Positions 8,235-15,135 of a stretch of 43,631 nt of DNA are shown here, one piece after another. Below the pieces are notes generated by a model that worked only from the letters and a program-made list of their open reading frames with translations, had not been told where the DNA came from and ran no database searches. Position numbers and translations under genes: made by a program. The DNA lies in NCBI RefSeq assembly GCF_900021165.1, contig NZ_FCOQ01000022.1, positions 1 to 43,631 on the forward strand, written 5' to 3'. Source of the DNA: Paenibacillus phocaeensis. Its GTDB lineage: Bacteria > Bacillota > Bacilli > Paenibacillales > Paenibacillaceae. How positions within the stretch are numbered: position 1 is the stretch's first letter; each line of letters begins with the position of its first letter.

Positions 8235-9200
8235 TTGAGCAATTTGGATGCCGTTACTTTTGGCGAGGCCATGGTGATGTTTACAGCAGATGAGCCGGGT
8301 CCACTTCATGAGGTGATCCATTATACCTCAGGATTAGCCGGAGCGGAAATGAACGTCGCTATCGGGCTCGCAAGGTTGGGCTTAAGATCCGGATGGGTGA
8401 GTAAAGTTGGAAATGACTCCTTTGGAAATCTGATCTTGCGGCGTCTCGAAGAAGAGGGGGTTGATATTAGCCAGGTTCAGATCGACGAGCAATATCCCAC
8501 CGGATTTCAATTGAAATCCAAAGTATGGGATGGCGATCCTGAAATTCAATACTTTAGGAAAGGTTCTGCGGCGAGCTATATGGGGGTAGAGGATTTTGCG
8601 GAAGAGTATTACTTAGGGGCAGCTCATCTCCATATGACCGGGATTCCTCTGGCCATTTCGGAACAAACTAGGGAATATGCCGACTGTGTACTTCAGTGCA
8701 TGAAGAGAGAGGGGCGAACCGTATCCTTTGATCCCAATTTACGTCCTGCCCTTTGGAAATCGCAGCAAGAAATGATCGATGTGGTCAATAAGTTCGCTTT
8801 TGAAGCGAATTATGTCCTTCCGGGAGCAAGTGAAGGATATCTCTTAACCGGCTACAGCGAGCCCGGCGATATGGCTTCCTTTTATTTGGAAAAAGGAGTT
8901 GAACTGGTGATCGTTAAACTGGGAGAAGGAGGCGCTTATTATAAGACGCCTAATGAAGAAGGCCAAGTGAGTGCTTTTCCCGTTGAAAAGACAGTAGATA
9001 CAGTAGGTGCCGGTGACGGTTTTGCTGTAGGCGTCATTAGCGCTTTAATTGAGAAGCGTTCCATCGTGGAAGCGGTTCAACGCGGGAATGCGATCGGTTC
9101 CCTGGCGGTGCAGTCCCCCGGGGATTACGACGGCTACCCTACCCGAGAACAATTGCAGCATTATATGCTAAATCAACAAATGATCAGGGCAAATAGATAA
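8235..9200 (+). CDS. PfkB family carbohydrate kinase, KdgK-like
   Basis: Sugar kinase of the PfkB/ribokinase family. Motifs include VTFGEAMVMF at the start, GGAEMNVA-like SGLAGAEMNVAIGLARLG, FDPNLRPALW, and the C-terminal DTVGAGDGFAVGV with the catalytic aspartate and anion hole. The closest family resemblance is 2-keto-3-deoxygluconate kinase, but fructokinase or another ketose kinase is possible. The start is unclear: no ATG fits. I chose the TTG at 8235, which places the protein start where the family begins; an in-frame TTG at 8196 would add 13 residues. It is the first gene of the PTS/HPS/PHI operon. Confidence 0.85.
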   Translation: MSNLDAVTFGEAMVMFTADEPGPLHEVIHYTSGLAGAEMNVAIGLARLGLRSGWVSKVGNDSFGNLILRRLEEEGVDISQVQIDEQYPTGFQLKSKVWDGDPEIQYFRKGSAASYMGVEDFAEEYYLGAAHLHMTGIPLAISEQTREYADCVLQCMKREGRTVSFDPNLRPALWKSQQEMIDVVNKFAFEANYVLPGASEGYLLTGYSEPGDMASFYLEKGVELVIVKLGEGGAYYKTPNEEGQVSAFPVEKTVDTVGAGDGFAVGVISALIEKRSIVEAVQRGNAIGSLAVQSPGDYDGYPTREQLQHYMLNQQMIRANR

Positions 9201-9214
9201 GGAGGTCATCAGGT

Positions 9215-10570
9215 ATGAAAGAACAAGAGGTCGCCAAACAAATTCTTCAACATATTGGAGACAAAGAGAATGTTACTTCCGTGGAACACTGCGCAACGCG
9301 GCTAAGACTCATCCTGAAAGATAAGTCCAAAATTGATGAGAAAGCGATTGAAAATATTGACGGCGTTAAGGGGCAGTTTTTCTCCGCAGGCCAATACCAA
9401 ATCATCCTTGGCACGGGATTTGTCAATAAGGTTTACGACGCATTCGTGAACGGGGATACTACCATCCAAAACGATAATAAAGCGGAAGCCTATAAAAACA
9501 TGTCCGTGGTTCAGAAAATCTCCAGAACGTTAGGCGATGTATTTATTCCGATTATCCCTGTGCTGGTAGCGACCGGACTATTTATGGGCTTGAGAGGACT
9601 ATTAACAAACCTTGGCCTAGAGATGAATCCTACCTTCTTAACGTTTACCCAAGTGTTGACGGATACGGCCTTCGCTTTCTTACCGGCCCTTGTCGGTTAT
9701 TCGGTCATGCGGAAATTCGGGGGTTCTCCGATCTTGGGGATCGTGATCGGATTAATGTTGGTTGCGCCTCAACTTCCCAACGCCAACGCCGTTGCCAGCG
9801 GTACGGCAGAACCGATTCTGCTGTCGCTGTTCGGGTTGTCCATCCCGATTACGGGATATCAAGGATCGGTGCTTCCCGCATTAATGATCGCTATTTTGGC
9901 CTCAAAGGTGGAAAAGTCACTAAAGAAAGTGGTTCCGGATTCTTTATCCTTGATCGTCACGCCGTTCGCCACGCTTTTAGTTAGTATTTTCTGCGGTTTG
10001 CTTATCATTGGACCGCTCATGCATGGGGTCGAACAATTAATCCTTAACGGATTCAGATCATTGATCACCTGGCCGTTCGGGATCGGCGGATTAATTATAG
10101 GAGCTCTGGATCAACTGATTGTAACAACAGGAGTGCATCATATCTTCAAGGCGTTAGAGATTGAGTTGTTGGCGAAGACAGGGGCAAATCCATTCAACGC
10201 CCTCGTTTCGGGAGCGATTGCCGCACAGGGCGGGGCAGCTTTGGCGGTGGCCTTTAAGACCAAAGACATCAAGAAAAGAGCGCTTTATTTCTCCTCAACG
10301 ATTCCAGCGTTTTTGGGAATTACGGAACCGGCTATTTTCGGGATCAATCTGAGATTAGTCAAGCCCTTTGTGTTTGGTTGTCTCGGGGGCGGTATTGCCG
10401 GGATTTTCTCTTCGATCGTAGGCCTCAAAGGCACGGGATTGGCAATCACGGTCATTCCGGGAGCATTATTGTACCTGAACGGGCAAATTCTGATGTACAT
10501 TATTGCGAACTTGATTGGTCTTGGCGTAGCTTTCACTTTAACTTACCTGTTCTTCAAGCACAGTGAATAA
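9215..10570 (+). CDS. PTS transporter EIIBC, glucose/sucrose superfamily
   Basis: Membrane permease of 451 residues that imports and phosphorylates a sugar. The EIIB domain is at about 1-85 with the phospho-cysteine Cys26 in VEHCATRLRL. The EIIC domain follows from about 100 with about ten membrane segments and the GITEPAIFGINLR signature near 370. No EIIA domain is fused and none is nearby, so it must borrow one. AAGGAGG precedes the ATG by 8 bases, and the gap to the kinase is 14 bp. The EIIB/EIIC order matches beta-glucoside, sucrose and N-acetylmuramate type permeases, but the substrate cannot be decided. The neighbours argue for an unusual sugar. Confidence 0.92.
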   Translation: MKEQEVAKQILQHIGDKENVTSVEHCATRLRLILKDKSKIDEKAIENIDGVKGQFFSAGQYQIILGTGFVNKVYDAFVNGDTTIQNDNKAEAYKNMSVVQKISRTLGDVFIPIIPVLVATGLFMGLRGLLTNLGLEMNPTFLTFTQVLTDTAFAFLPALVGYSVMRKFGGSPILGIVIGLMLVAPQLPNANAVASGTAEPILLSLFGLSIPITGYQGSVLPALMIAILASKVEKSLKKVVPDSLSLIVTPFATLLVSIFCGLLIIGPLMHGVEQLILNGFRSLITWPFGIGGLIIGALDQLIVTTGVHHIFKALEIELLAKTGANPFNALVSGAIAAQGGAALAVAFKTKDIKKRALYFSSTIPAFLGITEPAIFGINLRLVKPFVFGCLGGGIAGIFSSIVGLKGTGLAITVIPGALLYLNGQILMYIIANLIGLGVAFTLTYLFFKHSE

Positions 10571-10615
10571 AGGATTGAAATAAATCGACATATAATTAGG
10601 AGAGGAGAGAACCCT

Positions 10616-12259
10616 ATGTCTCGTCTATACAACAATTTAATCTTACCGGAGCCTTGGCCTCCGGAGTATAAAGAAACCACGCTGGATCAGCCCTTGGGAG
10701 TCCCGTATTTAACGAACAAACCGGATGTAATTAATATCGATACAGGAAGACAGCTGTTTGTTGATGATTTTCTGATCGAAAACAGCAATTTGACGCGGGA
10801 ATTTCATCAACCTCATCTAGGTGCCGAACCGATCTTTGAACCGGAAAGTCCCTTAGAGATGAATGATGGGTATTGTCCTTGCGCTTGTCCGTTTAATGAC
10901 GGGATTTTTTATGACGATGAAGATCGAAAATTTAAAATGTGGTATCATGCCGGTTGGTTTGATGGCGTAGGTTATGCGGAAAGTGAGGATGGAATTCACT
11001 GGAAAAGGTTGACGGAATTAGATCCGGGAAGAACTTCGGAGAGGGTCATCCCCCGGGAATTTGGAACGCTTCGAGACGGCTCGGCGGTTTGGATTGATTA
11101 TCATGCCCCAAATCCGGATGAGAAATATAAGATGCTTGTATTCTACAGAAAATACGATTTTGATGTGAAATATTACCATAATAAGCCGAAGCATGCTCAT
11201 GATATTCCAGGATCGGTTCCACCGCTGGAACAAGCCGTGTTATATAAATCGGCGAACGGCATCGATTGGAAAGAAGCGGGGAATCTTGGCCCGTGCGGAG
11301 ATAATACCACCTTTTTTTATAATCCATTTACAAAAAAATGGGTATTCAGCTTGCGTACATTTTCTGCTTTAGATAGCAGAGTGCGGACAAGAGGATATTT
11401 TGAAACGGAAGATTTCTTTGGCGGAACGAACTGGAAGGCGCAAGATATCAAATTTTGGTCCCGAACCGATATCTATGACATGCCTGATCCGGATATGGGG
11501 TACTATACGCAATTGTACAATTTGGATGCGACCCCTTATGAAAGCTTAATGCTGGGAGTGTTCAGCGTTTTTATGGGACCTCCCAACAACATCAGCGGTA
11601 AAAACGGAACCCCTAAAATTAATGATCTGAAGCTCGGATACAGCCGAGACGGGTTCCACTGGTCCAGACCCACCTATGATAACTTTATTTCCTCATCGCG
11701 ACAAAAAGGATCCTGGGATTATGGATATGCGCATGCGGTAAACGGGGTTTGTTTGGTGGTCGAGGACAAAATTTACTTTTATTATTCCTGCTTTTCGGGG
11801 AATTCTCCCAAATTCAGCTCTCACAAATACGCCGGAGGAAGTTTGGGACTGGCAACCCTGCGTCGGGACGGATTTGCCTCTTTAACCGATCAAGGAAAAG
11901 GGGGAGAAGTGGAGACGGCCAAACTCGCTTTTACCGGGAACCATCTTTTTGTCAATGCTTCATGTGAAGGTGGCCGTATTTATGCGGAGATACTGGATGA
12001 AGATTCCAAGGTGATCGAAGGCTTTGAAAAGTCGGAATGCATTCCGGTTTCCGCGGATCAAACAAAGATGGAAATCAAGTGGAGAAAGAAACAAATTGCG
12101 GATTTAAAGACAAACGTAATAAGAATTCGTTTTTACCTGGAGAATGCTTCCATTTATTCGTTCTGGATTTCGCCGGACGAAGAGGGCCATAGCCAGGGAT
12201 TTATGGCTGGCGGCGGACCGGGATTTGTTCAAGGGCGCGATATGGGGACAACTAGATAA
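10616..12259 (+). CDS. Glycosidase-like five-bladed beta-propeller protein, no signal peptide
   Basis: Protein of 547 residues. The N-terminus carries GRQLFVDDFLIE at about 44-55, a motif I associate with uncharacterised GH32/GH43-like propeller proteins. Blade-like repeats follow: FKMWYHAGWFDGVGYAESED, LYKSANGIDWKEAG, LGYSRDGFHWSRPTYD. The last 130 residues form a beta-sandwich (LAFTGNHLFVNASCEGG onward). There is no signal peptide, so it acts in the cytoplasm, as fits cleavage of a PTS-phosphorylated glycoside. GGAGAGGAG precedes the ATG, and it lies 45 bp after the EIIBC. Acidic catalytic residues cannot be assigned by eye, and a lyase or isomerase role is not excluded. Confidence 0.65.
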   Translation: MSRLYNNLILPEPWPPEYKETTLDQPLGVPYLTNKPDVINIDTGRQLFVDDFLIENSNLTREFHQPHLGAEPIFEPESPLEMNDGYCPCACPFNDGIFYDDEDRKFKMWYHAGWFDGVGYAESEDGIHWKRLTELDPGRTSERVIPREFGTLRDGSAVWIDYHAPNPDEKYKMLVFYRKYDFDVKYYHNKPKHAHDIPGSVPPLEQAVLYKSANGIDWKEAGNLGPCGDNTTFFYNPFTKKWVFSLRTFSALDSRVRTRGYFETEDFFGGTNWKAQDIKFWSRTDIYDMPDPDMGYYTQLYNLDATPYESLMLGVFSVFMGPPNNISGKNGTPKINDLKLGYSRDGFHWSRPTYDNFISSSRQKGSWDYGYAHAVNGVCLVVEDKIYFYYSCFSGNSPKFSSHKYAGGSLGLATLRRDGFASLTDQGKGGEVETAKLAFTGNHLFVNASCEGGRIYAEILDEDSKVIEGFEKSECIPVSADQTKMEIKWRKKQIADLKTNVIRIRFYLENASIYSFWISPDEEGHSQGFMAGGGPGFVQGRDMGTTR

Positions 12260-12313
12260 ACGAGAAAATAAAAGATACAATACAAGGAGTGATTAAGAAA
12301 AGAGGGAGATTGG

Positions 12314-13327
12314 ATGGAGAAAGTCACCATGGCGGATGTTGCGAAGAAAGCCGGCATATCCAAGAGCACGGTTTCTCAATTCCTAAATAAACGCTATGAA
12401 TACATGAGTGATGAAACCAAGAAGAAGATCGAAGAGGCGATCAACCAGCTTGGCTACCAGCCTAATTATATTGCCAGAAGCTTAAAGCAAAAGCGGACTT
12501 CCATGATCGGGATTATTATTGCAAACATCATGCACCGCTTTTCTACAGAGGTAAGCCGGGCAATTGAAGATTACTCCAATGAGCATGACATGCATACTAT
12601 TTTTTGCAATACGGATAATGATCCGGTTAAAGAAAAAAAATACATCGATATGCTTCGGGCGAAACAGGTGGACGGATTAATTATTTTTCCGACGGGGCAA
12701 AATACAGAGCTGTACCAAAATATGCATCAACATGGCTATCCGGTTGTATTCATGGACCGAAAAGTCAAGGATATCGATATTCCTGCAGTTAAAGTCAATA
12801 ACTTTGAATCGACGTTCTCCATTATTCAACATTTTATTGATTACGGGCATGAGCGGATTGCCATCGTTACGCAACCTCTGACGATCTCTACCCGGGTTGA
12901 CCGGATTGAAGGTTATAAGAGCGCGATGCTTGCCAATGGAAAGGAAATTGATCCGCGATTTATCGTCAGTACGGAAGTTCAACAGATGAAGTCGGAGCTT
13001 GAGAAGCTTTTCTTTGGAGAGCAGCCACCGACTGCCCTATTGGCGGGGAACGACCTCGCTTTCTTGGAAGTGCTGAAATTTGCCAAAGAACATGGGGTGA
13101 AGGTCGGAAGCCAGTTTTCTTTAGCTGTTTTCGATAATATCCCGTTTGCGGATTTGGTTGATCCGCCTGTGACGACGATTGCGCAGCCGTCCTATGAAAT
13201 GGGGAAGAAAGCGGCTGAAATGCTTCTGAAACTGATCAATAAAGAGGAAACGAATATGGAGGACGTTGTATATCAATGTCAGCTTCTGATTAAAGAATCA
13301 TCAGTAAGGAGAAACTACGATCATTGA
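12314..13327 (+). CDS. LacI family transcriptional regulator of the PTS/HPS/PHI locus
   Basis: Repressor of 337 residues. The N-terminal helix-turn-helix is VTMADVAKKAGISKSTVSQF, with a hinge helix ending in NYIARSLKQKRTSMIG, followed by a periplasmic-binding-protein-like effector domain (about 60-335). It is encoded inside the operon, between the propeller gene and the HPS gene. The palindromes TAAACCGGTTTA and TAAACCGATTTA in the operon promoter, and TAAATCGATTTA at 13354 just after this gene, are its likely operators, so it should autoregulate. AGAGGGAG precedes the ATG. The inducer is probably a phosphosugar of the pathway. Confidence 0.92.
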   Translation: MEKVTMADVAKKAGISKSTVSQFLNKRYEYMSDETKKKIEEAINQLGYQPNYIARSLKQKRTSMIGIIIANIMHRFSTEVSRAIEDYSNEHDMHTIFCNTDNDPVKEKKYIDMLRAKQVDGLIIFPTGQNTELYQNMHQHGYPVVFMDRKVKDIDIPAVKVNNFESTFSIIQHFIDYGHERIAIVTQPLTISTRVDRIEGYKSAMLANGKEIDPRFIVSTEVQQMKSELEKLFFGEQPPTALLAGNDLAFLEVLKFAKEHGVKVGSQFSLAVFDNIPFADLVDPPVTTIAQPSYEMGKKAAEMLLKLINKEETNMEDVVYQCQLLIKESSVRRNYDH

Positions 13328-13353
13328 TGAACGGGTCCTTTTTTTCATTTGAA

Positions 13354-13365
13354 TAAATCGATTTA
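13354..13365 (+). promoter_or_regulatory. LacI-type operator before the HPS gene
   Basis: TAAATCGATTTA is a perfect 12-bp palindrome sharing 10 of 12 bases with TAAACCGGTTTA at 8120. It lies 20 bp upstream of the HPS start codon. It implies a second controlled transcription start or a loop-forming auxiliary operator. Confidence 0.65.
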
Positions 13366-13384
13366 GTAAGTGGGGGCAGCAAAG

Positions 13385-14011
13385 GTGATCATTCAGTTGG
13401 CATTAGATCGTCTGACCATAGATGAGGCGATTGGTCTGGGGAAAATGACGGAGGAGTACGTTGATTGGATTGAAGTCGGCACTTCATTGATCAAGGAATA
13501 CGGGATGGAAAGCGTGCGAAGAGTGAAGGCGCAATTTCCTTCCAAGTCGGTGATTGCGGATATCAAAACCATGGATAATGCGAAATATGAATTTGAAATC
13601 TGTTACCAAGCGGGGGCGGACCTGGCAACGGTTATGGGAGTGGCACCGCTGGCTACCGTAAATACCTGCCTAGATGTTGCCAAAAAATATAACAAAGGGA
13701 TCATGATTGATCTATTGAATACCAGCAAGGATCAAAAGGAGCAGCTGTTTCCGCTTGCCCAAGATGATCTTTATTTCTGTGAGCATGTCAGTAAAGATGA
13801 GCAAGAAGTGCTCGGAAAAAGGAATGATCTTGTGCCGTTTGATGTTGGATCGCGGATCAAGCTTGCAGTTGCGGGGGGAATTCAATTAGATGCTTTGCCG
13901 AAGCTCGCTGCAAGACGACCTGCCGTTGTTATTGTCGGCTCTGCCATTACCCAAGCTTTAGATCCACACATGGCGGCAAAGGCATTCAGTGAAGTTTTGA
14001 AAGAGGTGTAA
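13385..14011 (+). CDS. hxlA: 3-hexulose-6-phosphate synthase-like protein (OMP decarboxylase superfamily)
   Basis: TIM-barrel enzyme of 208 residues. It shows the family pattern LALDRLTIDEA, VDWIEVGTSLIKEYG, the metal/phosphate motif ADIKTMDNAKYEFE (HPS proteins usually have DLKTMD), LATVMGVA, and a phosphate-binding LAVAGGIQLDALPKL with IVGSAIT. HPS joins formaldehyde and ribulose-5-phosphate, or runs in reverse. A role in 3-keto-acid-phosphate decarboxylation, as in UlaD/SgbH, is the main alternative, but KTMD favours HPS. The HPS motif VHxGxDQQ is replaced by EHVSKDEQ, so specificity may differ. I use the GTG at 13385 (GGGGG 8 bases upstream); GTG at 13370 is possible. Confidence 0.78.
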   Translation: MIIQLALDRLTIDEAIGLGKMTEEYVDWIEVGTSLIKEYGMESVRRVKAQFPSKSVIADIKTMDNAKYEFEICYQAGADLATVMGVAPLATVNTCLDVAKKYNKGIMIDLLNTSKDQKEQLFPLAQDDLYFCEHVSKDEQEVLGKRNDLVPFDVGSRIKLAVAGGIQLDALPKLAARRPAVVIVGSAITQALDPHMAAKAFSEVLKEV

Positions 14012-14016
14012 GAAAG

Positions 14017-14565
14017 ATGAAAACGACAGAACAGATATTGAAGGAAGTTCAGGGCGTTATCGATAAGATTGAGGAAACCAGCTTGGACGAAGTCGCTGCG
14101 AGTTTGTTTGATGGAAAACGAATCTTTGTAAGCGGTGAGGGACGATCTGGGTTCATGGCGAAGTCCTTTGCCATGAGATTAATGCATTTGGGAGCCACTG
14201 TTTTTGTTGTGGGCGAGACCATTACCCCGTCGATGGAAAAAGGGGATGTGTTGGTTGCGGTTTCCGGTTCCGGAAAGACCCAAAATGTCATTTGGACAGC
14301 GGAGAAGGCCAGGTCCATTCCCTGCCGTGTCGTTGTGATAACGGCTAATCCCGATTCGGAGCTTGCCTCCCACGCCTCTCTGGTGGTCGAAGTGCCGGCC
14401 GCCACAAAATACCGGACCGAACATGAACCGGCTTCGATTCAACCGCTCGGCTCTTTGTTTGATCAAAGCATCCATATTCTGTTTGATGCGATTTGCCTGG
14501 TCTACTCCAAGCTAAAGAAGACGGATCATGAGCAGGCATTCCGACGCCATAGCAATTTGGAGTAG
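14017..14565 (+). CDS. hxlB: 6-phospho-3-hexuloisomerase-like SIS domain protein
   Basis: Isomerase of 182 residues formed by a single SIS domain: RIFVSGEGRSGFMAKSFAMR at about 35-54, VGETITPSMEKGDVLVAVSGSGKT at about 67-90, and a C-terminal LGSLFDQSIHILFDAI. PHI converts D-arabino-3-hexulose-6-phosphate to fructose-6-phosphate. It starts 5 bp after the HPS-like gene, with GAGGTG before the ATG, the standard hps-phi pairing. No HxlR-type formaldehyde regulator is nearby and the pair sits at the end of a PTS operon, so a catabolic rather than formaldehyde-detoxifying job is inferred. Confidence 0.85.
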   Translation: MKTTEQILKEVQGVIDKIEETSLDEVAASLFDGKRIFVSGEGRSGFMAKSFAMRLMHLGATVFVVGETITPSMEKGDVLVAVSGSGKTQNVIWTAEKARSIPCRVVVITANPDSELASHASLVVEVPAATKYRTEHEPASIQPLGSLFDQSIHILFDAICLVYSKLKKTDHEQAFRRHSNLE

Positions 14566-14674
14566 GGGAAGTCAGCGATCCTGACAACCTCGTCTCGATC
14601 ACGGTTGAAGCCGATGCGGAGCTTGCGGTAGATGCCCGGGCAACCGGCAGATCGGTTGCCCGGCGCAAATACGG
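14566..14674 (+). repeat. Spacer with an 11-bp inverted repeat
   Basis: CCGGGCAACCG (14636-14646) and CGGTTGCCCGG (14653-14663) form a perfect stem with a 6-base loop. No T-run follows, so it is not a classical terminator, although it lies between the PHI gene and the convergent small gene. The + strand frame reads protein-like (DNLVSITVEADAELAV) but has no start. Confidence 0.5.
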
Positions 14675-15049
14675 CTACAGACGAAGATCGAAGCCGGAAC
14701 CGCTGTTTAACAGACCATTCCTTCCCCAGCCCGTCGCATAGCTGTAGCCCGGGGACAGGAATCCCTGCCCGGCGTTGGACTTCAGTGCGAGGCTTATCCA
14801 TTCATTGTTGCGGCCGCCCAATCCGGTTAATAGCGGGAACAGCATGGAGAAGGGGGATTGCGGGTAATTGCCCAGCCCCATCGTAGACAGTCCCAGTCCC
14901 GCATACGGAAAGGGATAAAGGGAGGGCGTTTCCGCTAACGTTGAGGCCAGATAGCTTGAAAAAGCCTTTTCTTCGTTTCCCGTTTCTAATTTCCGAACCG
15001 GGGATTCCATACAACGGCATACGTGATCTCCCAATGAAGCGACTTGCAT
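14675..15049 (-). CDS. Small protein of unknown function, probable target of the BlaI-like repressor
   Basis: Predicted 124-residue protein that I do not recognise. It has no signal peptide or clear membrane segment. The first 45 residues are mixed, with CRC near 11-13. The rest is rich in Gly, Leu, Ser and aromatics (YPFPYAGLGLSTMGLGNYPQ) and ends GFDLRL. AGAGG lies about 10 bases before the ATG. An ATG at 15059 in another frame gives an 85-residue alternative. Upstream, the palindrome GACTAT-N4-ATAGTC at 15085-15100 matches one before the BlaI-like gene, and both precede a GATA-type -10 by 12-13 bases. This makes the gene a likely regulon member. Confidence 0.55.
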   Translation of the reverse strand: MQVASLGDHVCRCMESPVRKLETGNEEKAFSSYLASTLAETPSLYPFPYAGLGLSTMGLGNYPQSPFSMLFPLLTGLGGRNNEWISLALKSNAGQGFLSPGYSYATGWGRNGLLNSGSGFDLRL

Positions 15050-15067
15050 TCATGATCATCCTCTCAT

Positions 15068-15100
15068 TATCAAATTTATAAAAGGACTATAAACATAGTC
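15068..15100 (-). promoter_or_regulatory. Promoter and BlaI-type operator of the small gene
   Basis: The palindrome GACTAT-AAAC-ATAGTC (15085-15100) is followed on the reverse strand, 13 bases later, by GATAATG, a plausible -10. The operator would cover the -35 region. Because Ts flank both sides, it could also act as a weak terminator for the M56 gene. Confidence 0.55.
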
Positions 15101-15135
15101 TTTTTACCGAAAAAAATCTTCCGTCTGTCCGCCTG

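Noticed and set aside
13300..13346. Terminator after the LacI gene of the PTS locus
   Set aside because: A T-run is present, but the only pairing (AAGGA with TCCTT) is short and spans a long loop, so it is not a convincing hairpin.
14802..15059. Alternative 85-codon frame starting at the ATG at 15059
   Set aside because: The frame from 15049 is longer and fits the ribosome site and operator equally well. The alternative is kept only as a note.
15085..15100. Palindrome read as a terminator of the M56 gene
   Set aside because: The arms are AT-rich and weak. The close match to the palindrome at 17138, at the same distance from a -10, fits an operator better, although a dual role is possible.
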